Shown piece by piece: positions 1 to 5,324 of a DNA stretch of 5,354 nt. Made by a program: the position numbers and the translations under genes. Location of the stretch: contig QFPW01000063.1 of assembly GCA_003241785.1 (NCBI GenBank), forward strand, positions 1 through 5,354, written 5' to 3'. The first letter of the stretch is position 1; each line of letters opens with the position of its first letter. The DNA is from Rhodovulum sulfidophilum. GTDB lineage: Bacteria; Pseudomonadota; Alphaproteobacteria; Rhodobacterales; Rhodobacteraceae. The notes below the pieces were generated by a model. It was not told the DNA's origin and searched no databases. It saw only the letters and a list, made by a program, of their open reading frames with translations.

Positions 1-741
1 GGTCAGCGCACAGGCTATGTGGGCGATCGCCGCCGCATCTGGGTGGTGGACAACGAAGAGGCCGACCGAGGCCTGCTGGTGCGCATCCTGGAGCCGCTGG
101 GCTTCGAGGTGACGCCGTTCGCCTCTGGCGTGGATTGCCTAGCCGGCCTGCGCGTGTGCCCGCCCGCGCAGCAGCCGCACGCGGTGTTCATGGACCTGGC
201 CATGCCGGGGCTGGATGGTTGGGCCAGCTTGCATGCCATCCGCAGCGAAGGCCTGAGCGAGGCACCTGCCGCCATCGTGTCGGCCAACGCCTTCGACAAG
301 GCGCTGGAGAACGATGTGGGCATTGCGCCGGAGGATTTCATCGTCAAGCCGGTGCGGGTGGCGGAGCTGCTGGATTGGCTGGGGCGGCGCCTGTCGCTGC
401 AGTGGATCGAGACGGAGCGCGCCTCTACTGCCGAGGCGGCGCTGCCATCGTCACCTTCTGGCCAGGGGGGTGATGACGCACCGAAAGCCCTGCCATCGAT
501 CGATGTGCTGCGCACGTTGGAGGACCAGGTCCACGCCGGCTACATCCGCGGCGTGCACAAGGTGCTGGACCAGATCGCTGCGGCTGAGCCGCAATGCGAG
601 CCCTTCGTGCAGCGCCTGCGCGCCATGGCCAAGCAGTTCCAGCTTGACGCCATGGCCGAGGTGCTGCGCGAGGCGCTGGCGCGGCGAGAGGGCGAACCCG
701 CAGCCGGCGTGCCGCCCGTGCAGGCACAATCCGGGTCCTGA
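1..741 (+). CDS. Hybrid sensor histidine kinase, C-terminal receiver end (5' partial)
   Basis: The frame is open from base 1 and has no convincing internal start; GTG at 19 lies inside a Gly-Tyr-x-Gly-x-Arg-Arg-Arg linker that in hybrid kinases joins the ATPase domain to a receiver domain, so I read this as the tail of a longer gene. The visible part is 246 residues. A receiver domain spans about residues 12-130: VVDNEE at 15-20, phospho-acceptor Asp65 in FMDLAMPGLDGW, Ser94 in the Ser/Thr switch position, and Lys116 in FIVKPV. The usual Asp-Asp metal-binding pair is Asp17-Asn18, followed by Glu19. Residues about 163-235 form a predicted helical C-terminal extension of a kind seen after receivers in such kinases. 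It would accept phosphate from its own kinase core and probably relays to, or modulates signalling to, the response regulator encoded just downstream. A free-standing receiver protein is the alternative, but the missing start argues against it. Confidence 0.8.
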   Translation, partial: GQRTGYVGDRRRIWVVDNEEADRGLLVRILEPLGFEVTPFASGVDCLAGLRVCPPAQQPHAVFMDLAMPGLDGWASLHAIRSEGLSEAPAAIVSANAFDKALENDVGIAPEDFIVKPVRVAELLDWLGRRLSLQWIETERASTAEAALPSSPSGQGGDDAPKALPSIDVLRTLEDQVHAGYIRGVHKVLDQIAAAEPQCEPFVQRLRAMAKQFQLDAMAEVLREALARREGEPAAGVPPVQAQSGS

Positions 742-796
742 CGAGCTCGTTGCCGGGTTCGTGACACGTTTCGCCACACCGCCGCCACCTGCCACC

Positions 797-1756
797 ATGT
801 TCGACCGCCTCGACCGCAGCCGCACCGATGTCGTGCTCATCGTCGACGATGTGCCGGACAACTTGTCGCTGCTGCACGATGCGCTCGACGAAGAGGGCTA
901 CACCGTGCTGGTGGCCACGCACGGCGAGGCCGCCCTGCAGCGTGCCACGCAGGCCGTGCCCGACATCATCTTGCTCGACGCGCTGATGCCCGGCATGGAC
1001 GGCTTCGAGGTGGCGCGCCGCCTGAAGGCCACGCCCGAGACCAGCCACATCCCCATCGTCTTCATGACGGGCCTGAGCGAGACAGAGCACGTGGTGGCCG
1101 CCTTCCAGGCCGGTGGTGTGGACTACGTGGTCAAGCCCATCCGCCCGCGCGAGGTGCTGGCGCGCATCGAGGCGCACATGCAGAGCGCCCGCCAGGCGCG
1201 GCAGGCTCGCAATGCGCTCGATGCCTTCGGCCATGCATCGCTCACGGTGCGTGTGAGCGATGGCCGCGTGCTGTGGCAGACGCCGCTGGCGCGCAAGCTG
1301 CTGCAGAGCTATTTCGACACGCCTGAATCCGTGGCGCCGGCCGAGCTGGCCGACTGGCTGCAACAGGTGGCGCCCAAGCCTGGCCCTGATGGCTCGTTGC
1401 CGCCTCCGGTCACGCCCGCGCCCACCTGGGCCGTGAACCAGGCCGGCCGCCGCCTGAGCTTTGCCCTGCACGAGCCCACGGGTGACGACGAATGGCTGCT
1501 GGTGATGCAGGAGAGCTCCGATCAGGCCGCCATCGACGCGCTCACGCAGGAGTTCAAGCTCACTGCCCGCGAAGGCGAGGTACTGTACTGGGTGGTGCGC
1601 GGCAAGACCAACCGCGACATCGGCGACATCCTGGGCAGCAGCCCGGCCACCGTCAAGAAGCAACTGGAGCACGTGTTCGCCAAGCTGGGCGTGGAAACGC
1701 GTACGGCGGCTGCGGGCCTGGCCATGAGCCGGGTGGCGCAGCTCATGATGCGCTGA
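797..1756 (+). CDS. Response regulator transcription factor, REC - PAS-like - LuxR HTH
   Basis: This 319-residue protein is a DNA-binding output regulator. The N-terminal receiver (about residues 10-125) has all canonical residues: Asp17-Asp18, phospho-acceptor Asp61 in LLDALMPGMDGF, Thr91 and Lys113 in VVKPI. Residues about 138-245 are a middle region with alternating strands and a DGRVLWQTPLAR stretch that resembles a degenerate PAS fold. Residues 255-312 are a LuxR/FixJ-type helix-turn-helix: LTAREGEVL, then GKTNRDIGDILGSSPATVKK, then LEHVFAKLGVETRTAA. It is longer than the roughly 210-residue NarL/FixJ type because of the middle domain. The ATG at 797 was chosen for its position just before the receiver. 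An in-frame GTG at 761 would add 12 residues, and neither has a clear Shine-Dalgarno. It starts 55 bp after the hybrid kinase gene ends, so the two are probably a cognate pair. The signal and target genes cannot be read from the sequence. Confidence 0.9.
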   Translation: MFDRLDRSRTDVVLIVDDVPDNLSLLHDALDEEGYTVLVATHGEAALQRATQAVPDIILLDALMPGMDGFEVARRLKATPETSHIPIVFMTGLSETEHVVAAFQAGGVDYVVKPIRPREVLARIEAHMQSARQARQARNALDAFGHASLTVRVSDGRVLWQTPLARKLLQSYFDTPESVAPAELADWLQQVAPKPGPDGSLPPPVTPAPTWAVNQAGRRLSFALHEPTGDDEWLLVMQESSDQAAIDALTQEFKLTAREGEVLYWVVRGKTNRDIGDILGSSPATVKKQLEHVFAKLGVETRTAAAGLAMSRVAQLMMR

Positions 1757-1767
1757 GCGGGCCGCGC

Positions 1768-2487
1768 ATGACGACGCCTGACATCTCCATTGCCATCCCG
1801 GCGCACAACGAAGAGCGCTACATCGGCCGCTGCATCGAGAGTGTGCTGCTGTCGGCGCAACGTGCGCAGGTCAGTGCCGAAGTGGTGGTGGCGTTGAACC
1901 GCTGCACCGATGGCACGCAGGCCATTGCCGAGTCGTTGGGCGCCCGCTGCGTGGTGGAAGAGCGCAAGTGCATCGCCGCGGTGCGCAATGCGGCGGTGCG
2001 TGGCGGTACCGCGTATGCCCTGGCCACCATTGATGCCGACAGCTGGATGCAGCCGCACACCATGGCCGAGCTGATCCGTCACGTCAACGACAAGCGCTAT
2101 GTCGGTGGTGGCGCCACCATCTGGCCGGAGCGCTGGTCGCTGGGCATTGTGCTCACCGGGTTCGTGGTGGCGCGCTATGTGATCGACAAGGGCATCTCTG
2201 CCGGCCTGTTCTGGTGCCAGCGCGATGCCTTCGAGGCGATCGGTGGTTTCGACGAGCGCATGGTCAGCGTGGAGGATGTGGACTTCGCCGTGCGGCTCAA
2301 GGCTTTGGGCAAGACGCGCGGGCAGCGCTTTGGCACGCTATGGCGCGGCGGCATCATCACCTCGTGCCGCAAGTTCGATCATTTTGGCGACTGGTACCTG
2401 GTGCGCAACCCGGCCATGGTGCGGCGCATGTTCGACGGGCACGACCGCCGGGCGGCGGATCAGTACTGGTACGACGTGGAGCGCTGA
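1768..2487 (+). CDS. Family 2 (GT-A fold) glycosyltransferase
   Basis: This 239-residue protein opens with the GT2 nucleotide-binding strand and loop, ISIAIPAHNEERYIGRCIESVL (residues 6-27). Residues 40-50 carry the VVALNRCTDGT segment, residues 89-91 are Asp-Ala-Asp in ATIDADSW (the metal/nucleotide-sugar binding DxD-like motif), residues about 159-164 are GGFDER, and Glu169-Asp170 in VSVEDVDF is the likely acceptor-side catalytic pair. There is no signal peptide. One hydrophobic stretch (about residues 128-140) may touch the membrane but is not a clear transmembrane segment. It is expected to transfer a sugar from a nucleotide-sugar donor in the cytoplasm; donor and acceptor are unknown. 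ATG 1768 is 11 bp after the response regulator stop, which suggests co-transcription. It is the only glycosyltransferase visible, with no surrounding polysaccharide cluster. Confidence 0.87.
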   Translation: MTTPDISIAIPAHNEERYIGRCIESVLLSAQRAQVSAEVVVALNRCTDGTQAIAESLGARCVVEERKCIAAVRNAAVRGGTAYALATIDADSWMQPHTMAELIRHVNDKRYVGGGATIWPERWSLGIVLTGFVVARYVIDKGISAGLFWCQRDAFEAIGGFDERMVSVEDVDFAVRLKALGKTRGQRFGTLWRGGIITSCRKFDHFGDWYLVRNPAMVRRMFDGHDRRAADQYWYDVER

Positions 2488-2511
2488 GTCGCTTGAGCAG
2501 CCCGGTGGTTC

Positions 2512-3039
2512 TCAGAGCTTGGGCAACTCCAGCGCTTGAGGCTCATGGCCTTGTGCGACCAGCCAGTCGCGCAGGGCCAGCCCTGTGGCGGCAGGCCAGT
2601 AGCGCGCCCTGGCCGGCTCGATGCGCTTGTAGTCGGCCAGTTCGTCGCCCAGCACGATGGTGCCGTCGGCCGGTACGTGGTAGGCGATGATGATTTGGTT
2701 CATGCGCTCGAAGCGGTAGTGGCCGATGAAGTTCACGCCTGTCGCCTGCAGGCTGATCTCTTCCTCCACCTCGCGGGCGATGGCCTCTTCTGGGCTGGGA
2801 TCGGTCTTTTCCAGGAAGCCGGTGATCAGCGCGTAGAAGGGCGTGGCCCAGGCCTTGTTGCGCGCCAGGATGATGTGGCCTTCGTGCTCGACGACCGCCG
2901 CGACCACGGGGGTCGGATTGTCCCAGTGGGTGAAGCCGCAGGCCGTATCAGGACACGCTTGGCGCATGATGCCGGGAGACAGCGGGTCGGGGCGCGTGAC
3001 CAAGCCTTTGGCGCATTGAGGGCAGTAGCTGTAATTCAT
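2512..3039 (-). CDS. Nudix hydrolase with N-terminal zinc ribbon
   Basis: This 175-residue protein has an N-terminal zinc ribbon (Cys6-x2-Cys9 and Cys29-x4-Cys34) followed by a Nudix domain (about residues 43-165). The Nudix helix is recognisable from Gly74 (ITGFLEK) through Arg89-Glu90-Val-Glu-Glu93-Glu94-Ile-Ser96-Leu97, supplying the metal-binding glutamates for hydrolysis of a nucleoside diphosphate linked to another group. Against the consensus G-x5-E-x7-REUxEE-x-GU it has one extra residue in the loop (KTDPSPEE) and Ser96 in place of the last Gly. The zinc ribbon plus Nudix layout resembles NADH pyrophosphatase (NudC), but the protein is shorter and lacks the NudC-specific C-terminal region as far as I can tell, so the substrate is left open. 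It converges with the glycosyltransferase gene with only 24 bp between stops, and lies 53 bp downstream of the XRE regulator on the same strand. No strong ribosome binding site is visible. Confidence 0.88.
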   Translation of the reverse strand: MNYSYCPQCAKGLVTRPDPLSPGIMRQACPDTACGFTHWDNPTPVVAAVVEHEGHIILARNKAWATPFYALITGFLEKTDPSPEEAIAREVEEEISLQATGVNFIGHYRFERMNQIIIAYHVPADGTIVLGDELADYKRIEPARARYWPAATGLALRDWLVAQGHEPQALELPKL

Positions 3040-3042
3040 GGG

Positions 3043-3096
3043 CTGAAGAGGTCGCTATGGGCCGATTGTGCCTGCCCATCGCCTCTCCGCCTTCAG
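3043..3096 (-). repeat. Imperfect inverted repeat between regulator and Nudix gene
   Basis: Nested complementary arms surround the 53-bp gap: CTGAAG (3043-3048) with CTTCAG (3091-3096), AGAG (3047-3050) with CTCT (3083-3086), and ATGGGC (3057-3062) with GCCCAT (3074-3079). The outer arms overlap the regulator stop codon. On the - strand the transcript could fold into a hairpin directly after the regulator, but there is no T-tract, so an intrinsic terminator is only a possibility. It may be a weak attenuator, an RNA stability element or chance. Confidence 0.3.
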
Positions 3097-3524
3097 GATT
3101 TGTCTTTGCGGGTCTGTTCTGCCAAGGTGAAAGCCAGGATTACTTCCCGAACGACCTTGCGTTGGGGCACGGGCAGCTTCAAGAAGGCTTCGAAAAGTTC
3201 GCGGTCCTGATAGCCGATGCCTGCGTCCCAACGGCCCTTGGTGGATTCCACGCGATGACCTGCCCCGAACTGCAACTCCTGCGGAGACAGCTTCAGCCAA
3301 TCGGCCAGCGTCCTCAGCCTGTCTTGTGATGGGATCGTCTCCCCGCGCAACCACCTGCGCACGCCGTGCAACGTCATGGGCTTGCCCCAATGACGGGTAT
3401 TGAACTCACGTTCTAGAACGGCAGGTTTGGCATCGTAGCCGGCACTCTCCATGGCTTCCTTCAGGCGTTTGGCGAACGCCAGTTTCTCGCGTGAAGGAGC
3501 GCTTTTCAAGGACTCTGTGGGCAT
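3093..3524 (-). CDS. XRE/Cro-CI-like DNA-binding transcriptional regulator
   Basis: From ATG 3524 the protein has 143 residues; a GTG at 3533 would add three. No clear Shine-Dalgarno decides between them. Residues about 14-78 form a helical DNA-binding region: FAKRLKEAMESAGYDAKPAVLEREFN, a WGKPMTLHGVRRWLRGETIP recognition-helix region (46-65), then QDRLRTLADWLKLSPQELQFG, which resembles the helix after an XRE helix-turn-helix. The C-terminal part (about 100-143) is charged and helical, with LPVPQRKVVREVILAF. There are no membrane segments. I recall similar 130-150-residue proteins in Burkholderiales, often in accessory regions. The gene is divergent from the truncated methyltransferase gene across about 100 bp that contain paired repeats, so it most likely represses itself and that gene, like a controller protein of a restriction-modification locus. 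The role is inferred from context; the DNA-binding call is from sequence. Confidence 0.75.
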   Translation of the reverse strand: MPTESLKSAPSREKLAFAKRLKEAMESAGYDAKPAVLEREFNTRHWGKPMTLHGVRRWLRGETIPSQDRLRTLADWLKLSPQELQFGAGHRVESTKGRWDAGIGYQDRELFEAFLKLPVPQRKVVREVILAFTLAEQTRKDKS

Positions 3525-3570
3525 GGCCGGCACGGTAGGTGCGGCAAAAGCGCTCGCGTGGCTGAATGCT

Positions 3571-3608
3571 GAAAGTTACGCCATGAACTAAACTTTCGGT
3601 TACGTCAT
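3571..3608. promoter_or_regulatory. Operator-like repeats between divergent genes
   Basis: The regulator/methyltransferase intergenic region contains a perfect 7-bp inverted repeat, GAAAGTT (3571-3577) and AACTTTC (3591-3597), separated by 13 bp. It also contains a direct repeat GTTACGYCAT at 3575-3584 and 3599-3608, offset by 24 bp. The two sets interlock. Their place between divergent genes, one encoding a DNA-binding protein, fits binding sites for that regulator. I could not assign confident -35/-10 boxes to either promoter. Confidence 0.4.
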
Positions 3609-3624
3609 CGAAAATCAAGCCCAC

Positions 3625-3753
3625 ATGCCTAAGTCCTTGCTGGAGCAGTTACCCGAAATCGTGGCCAATGGTCGCAAACAAGCCGAGAAGATCCTGGAAG
3701 GCATCGAGGGGAGACACCGCGTCAGCCTCCAGACGCGAGAGGTGGTCGGTGTC
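3625..3753 (+). pseudogene. Site-specific DNA methyltransferase (type III-like), N-terminal remnant
   Basis: ATG 3625 opens a frame whose first 43 codons begin MPKSLLEQLPEIVANGRK and continue to SLQTREVV. From memory this matches the N-terminus of a family of large adenine-specific, type III-like site-specific DNA methyltransferases, in which the same opening precedes the catalytic domain with its DPPF/DPPY motif. The match is recall, not a search. The gene is cut at 3753/3754 by the IS end. Translation would continue into the IS for four codons and stop at TGA 3766-3768, giving a 47-residue peptide with no catalytic motif. The rest of the gene, if it remains, would be to the right of the window. 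An intact protein would methylate a specific DNA sequence as part of a restriction-modification or defence system, probably controlled by the divergent XRE-like regulator. No strong ribosome binding site is seen. Confidence 0.6.
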
Positions 3754-3776
3754 TGTCAAGGTAGTTGACGCGTCGA
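3754..3776 (+). repeat. IS terminal inverted repeat, orfB side (IRR)
   Basis: Read on the + strand, the repeat starts TGTCAAGGTAG and ends GCGTCGA. It matches the other terminus at 19 of 23 positions; the mismatches are at positions 6, 8, 12 and 15. It starts directly at the point where similarity to the methyltransferase N-terminus ends. Confidence 0.8.
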
Positions 3777-3788
3777 GCTTCAAACTTT

Positions 3789-4807
3789 TTATGCTGCTCG
3801 GCGCTCCTTGTCTCGTTGGTTGAGATAGACCTGCTCTGGTTCTCCTTGAGATAGACCTGCTCTGGTTCTCCCCAGCGTCGGATGCCTTGACTCCAGCGCG
3901 TTGGGTTGAGCGATTGAGCATGGCCATAGACTTGGCGCCGCTGCTCGAGAACGGCCTTGCTACGACCGCTGTGGCGTTGATCAGGGGTGACGAATCCGAT
4001 CTCGCGGTGACGATGCTCGCCGTTGTACCAATTGACGAAGCGATGCGTCCACTGGCGGGCTTCTTCAAGGTCCTTGAAGCCCGCGCTTGGATACGCCGGA
4101 ACGTATTTCAGTGTGCGGAACCAAGATTCGATGAACGCGTTGTCGTCGGAGACGCCCGGTCGGCTGTAGCTCGGTTCAATACCCAGTTCCTGCAACTTGG
4201 CTCGAAGCGTGAACGACCGCTGTGGGGCGCCATTGTCGGCATGCAGCACCAAGGGCTTGCCGCTCAACTTTTCTCGCCAGCGAGCGCGCTCAAGCAGTTC
4301 GGCTGCCAGCTCACCACTCTCGCTGGCATGGACCTCCCAGGCCACCAGCTTGCGGCTGTAGAGATCCAAGACGGCATAGAGGTAGAAGAACATCCCTCGG
4401 ACCTGGCTGGGCAAGTACGTGACGTCCCAGCACCAGACCTCGTTGGGTGCCCGGGCAACGTGGGCCGGTGCTGCCTTGCGTGAGCGCCGGGCAGCACGCC
4501 CGCGTGCATGTTGGGCGCCATGGGCATGCAGCAAACGATAGAACGTCCAGGATGGGCACGATCTGCGTGGGCGGCAGGTCCGCAAAGCGAGGCAGCATGC
4601 ACGTCGACAGCACCGCTTGCTGCTCGCACTCGCTTAGCTTGTTGCTGGGGGGCGCGCGTTTGGCTTGAGGACGGCCGTCAGCTCGAATGCCGTCGCCATC
4701 CACCCAGCGTTGATACGTTCGCCGCAAGCCGCACCCAGGCGGGCACCGCCAGCCTGAGCCTGCTTGATCATCTCGACGAGCTCTTGGCGTTCCACATACG
4801 CAGTCAT
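3789..4807 (-). pseudogene. IS3-family transposase OrfB, disrupted by three frame lesions
   Basis: The ancestral gene starts at ATG 4807, which overlaps the orfA stop as ATGA, and ended at TAA 3791-3789 with ...VYLNQRDKERRAA. It now reads in pieces. Codons 4807-4724 give MTAYVERQELVEMIKQAQ and on to GARLGAAC. From 4721 the coding moves one frame over (RTYQRWVDGDGIRADGRPQ to LPPTQIVPIL), then returns to the first frame at 4546 (TFYRLLHAHGAQ) through the catalytic core. Staying in the starting frame meets TAA within the shifted segment. The rve domain is complete: Asp in VWCWDVTYLP, Asp in LHADNGAP 63 residues later, and Glu in FIESWFRTLKY 36 residues after that, i.e. D(62)D(35)E. Near the 3' end a 26-bp tandem duplication shifts the frame again, so the open frame runs past the old stop to 3722, beyond the IS end. 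An intact OrfB or OrfAB would catalyse cutting and joining of IS ends. Confidence 0.85.
3820..3871. repeat. Perfect 26-bp tandem duplication within orfB
   Basis: Two identical 26-bp units, 3820-3845 and 3846-3871, each start TTGAGATAGACC and end TGGTTCTCC. Removing one copy restores the natural orfB C-terminus, EPEQVYLNQRDKERRAA followed by TAA, so the duplication is secondary. Because 26 is not a multiple of 3 it shifts the frame. Confidence 0.95.
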
Positions 4808-5280
4808 GCGTCCTCGTCCCTTCTCTTGTGGAACGCCTCGAGTTTTTTTGTCAGTACCAGCAGCGCTGCCGCCTCGGCCAGAGCCTTCTCTTTGCGTCGC
4901 AACTCCCGCTCCAGTTCCCGGCTGCGGCGCCTCTCCTCGGCCAGGGTCGTTGCGTTGCCCCGTTCATTGCCGCCGGAGATGCCCCATTGAGCGATCTGCT
5001 CTACATGCAGCCCCTTCCTGCGGCAGTACTCGCCCAGCTCTGCCTCGGCCAAGCCCATCGTCTGCACCACCACGGCAAACTTGTCCTCGGACCGCCAGCC
5101 ATCTGGCGCACTGCCGTCTCCAGGAACGGCCCGCCCGGCAACCCGCGCCTGATTACGCCACGCGTACAGCGTCGGCTCCGTCACGCCTGTTCGCTTGCTG
5201 ACCTCGGCCACCGCCAGATTGTTGGGCGGGCTCATCAGCGACAGCGCGTAATCCTTCTTCTCTTGTGAATACCTCGGCAT
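4804..5280 (-). CDS. IS3-family transposase OrfA (HTH protein)
   Basis: This 158-residue protein appears intact. Residues about 1-45 hold a helix-turn-helix (NNLAVAEVSKRTGVTEPTLYAWRNQAR) that in IS3 elements binds the terminal inverted repeats. A second helical region follows (DKFAVVVQTMGLAEAELGEYCRRKGLHVEQIAQW, about 67-100). The C-terminal part (about 112-150) is a charged coiled-coil-like segment, LERELRRKEKALAEAAALLVL, which in this family mediates multimerisation. ATG 5280 is supported by GAGGT five bases upstream. At about 18,000 Da it is longer than the roughly 100-residue OrfA of IS911 but fits the two-domain OrfA subgroup I remember. The stop TGA overlaps the orfB ATG. In IS3 elements OrfA made alone can repress or modulate transposition, so this gene could still act although orfB is broken. 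Confidence 0.9.
   Translation of the reverse strand: MPRYSQEKKDYALSLMSPPNNLAVAEVSKRTGVTEPTLYAWRNQARVAGRAVPGDGSAPDGWRSEDKFAVVVQTMGLAEAELGEYCRRKGLHVEQIAQWGISGGNERGNATTLAEERRRSRELERELRRKEKALAEAAALLVLTKKLEAFHKRRDEDA
4811..4815 (-). promoter_or_regulatory. Ribosome binding site for orfB start
   Basis: GAGGA on the - strand lies three bases before ATG 4807. The spacing is short but usable. With the ATGA overlap it suggests that OrfB could also be started independently by coupling to orfA translation. Confidence 0.45.
4843..4849 (-). promoter_or_regulatory. A7 slippery heptamer, probable -1 ribosomal frameshift site
   Basis: Seven consecutive A residues on the - strand lie in the orfA frame as ACA-AAA-AAA-CTC, i.e. 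A_AAA_AAA, the arrangement used for -1 slippage in IS3-family elements. After a -1 slip the reading is open (T-R-G-V-P-Q-E-K-G-R-G-R) into orfB ATG 4807 in the correct frame, so an OrfAB fusion would be made without a stop in between. No strong stimulatory hairpin or upstream Shine-Dalgarno was recognised. In this copy the fusion would be cut short by the downstream lesions. Confidence 0.55.
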
Positions 5281-5285
5281 TCAAG

Positions 5286-5290
5286 ACCTC
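5286..5290 (-). promoter_or_regulatory. Ribosome binding site for orfA
   Basis: GAGGT on the - strand lies five bases upstream of ATG 5280 and supports that start. It is one of the clearest Shine-Dalgarno matches in the window. No reliable -35/-10 pair is seen in the roughly 35 bp between it and the terminal repeat. Confidence 0.6.
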
Positions 5291-5324
5291 ATCTGCCCCC
5301 AGGACCTATAAATCATCACATCAT

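Noticed and set aside
314..796. Upstream extension of the response regulator frame
   Set aside because: The extension overlaps the kinase receiver frame, is mostly Arg, Cys and Ser, and shows no protein-like pattern; the real start is near 761-797.
425..1672. Long - strand open frame of 415 codons
   Set aside because: It is antisense to the hybrid kinase tail and response regulator, is rich in His, Arg and Gly as expected of a GC-rich shadow frame, and shows no recognisable motif.
2488..2511. Bidirectional terminator between the convergent glycosyltransferase and Nudix genes
   Set aside because: The 24-bp gap contains no convincing stem-loop or T-tract.
2536..3210. + strand open frame of 224 codons
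   Set aside because: It is antisense to the Nudix gene, whose zinc ribbon and Nudix box are clear.
3820..3871. CRISPR or regulatory repeat array
   Set aside because: There are only two directly abutting units without spacers, inside a coding frame that is restored by removing one copy.
3887..4483. + strand open frame of 198 codons
   Set aside because: It is antisense to the rve catalytic domain of orfB.
4551..4585. ATG 4585 as a genuine start of a 287-residue transposase
   Set aside because: The residues between this ATG and TFYRLL are out-of-frame translation of the preceding orfB segment, so the start is an artefact of the deletion junction.
4725..4727. TTG 4727 as the start of a separate protein
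   Set aside because: It lies inside the orfB reading frame just past the first lesion and has no ribosome binding site; the segment is the shifted middle of orfB.
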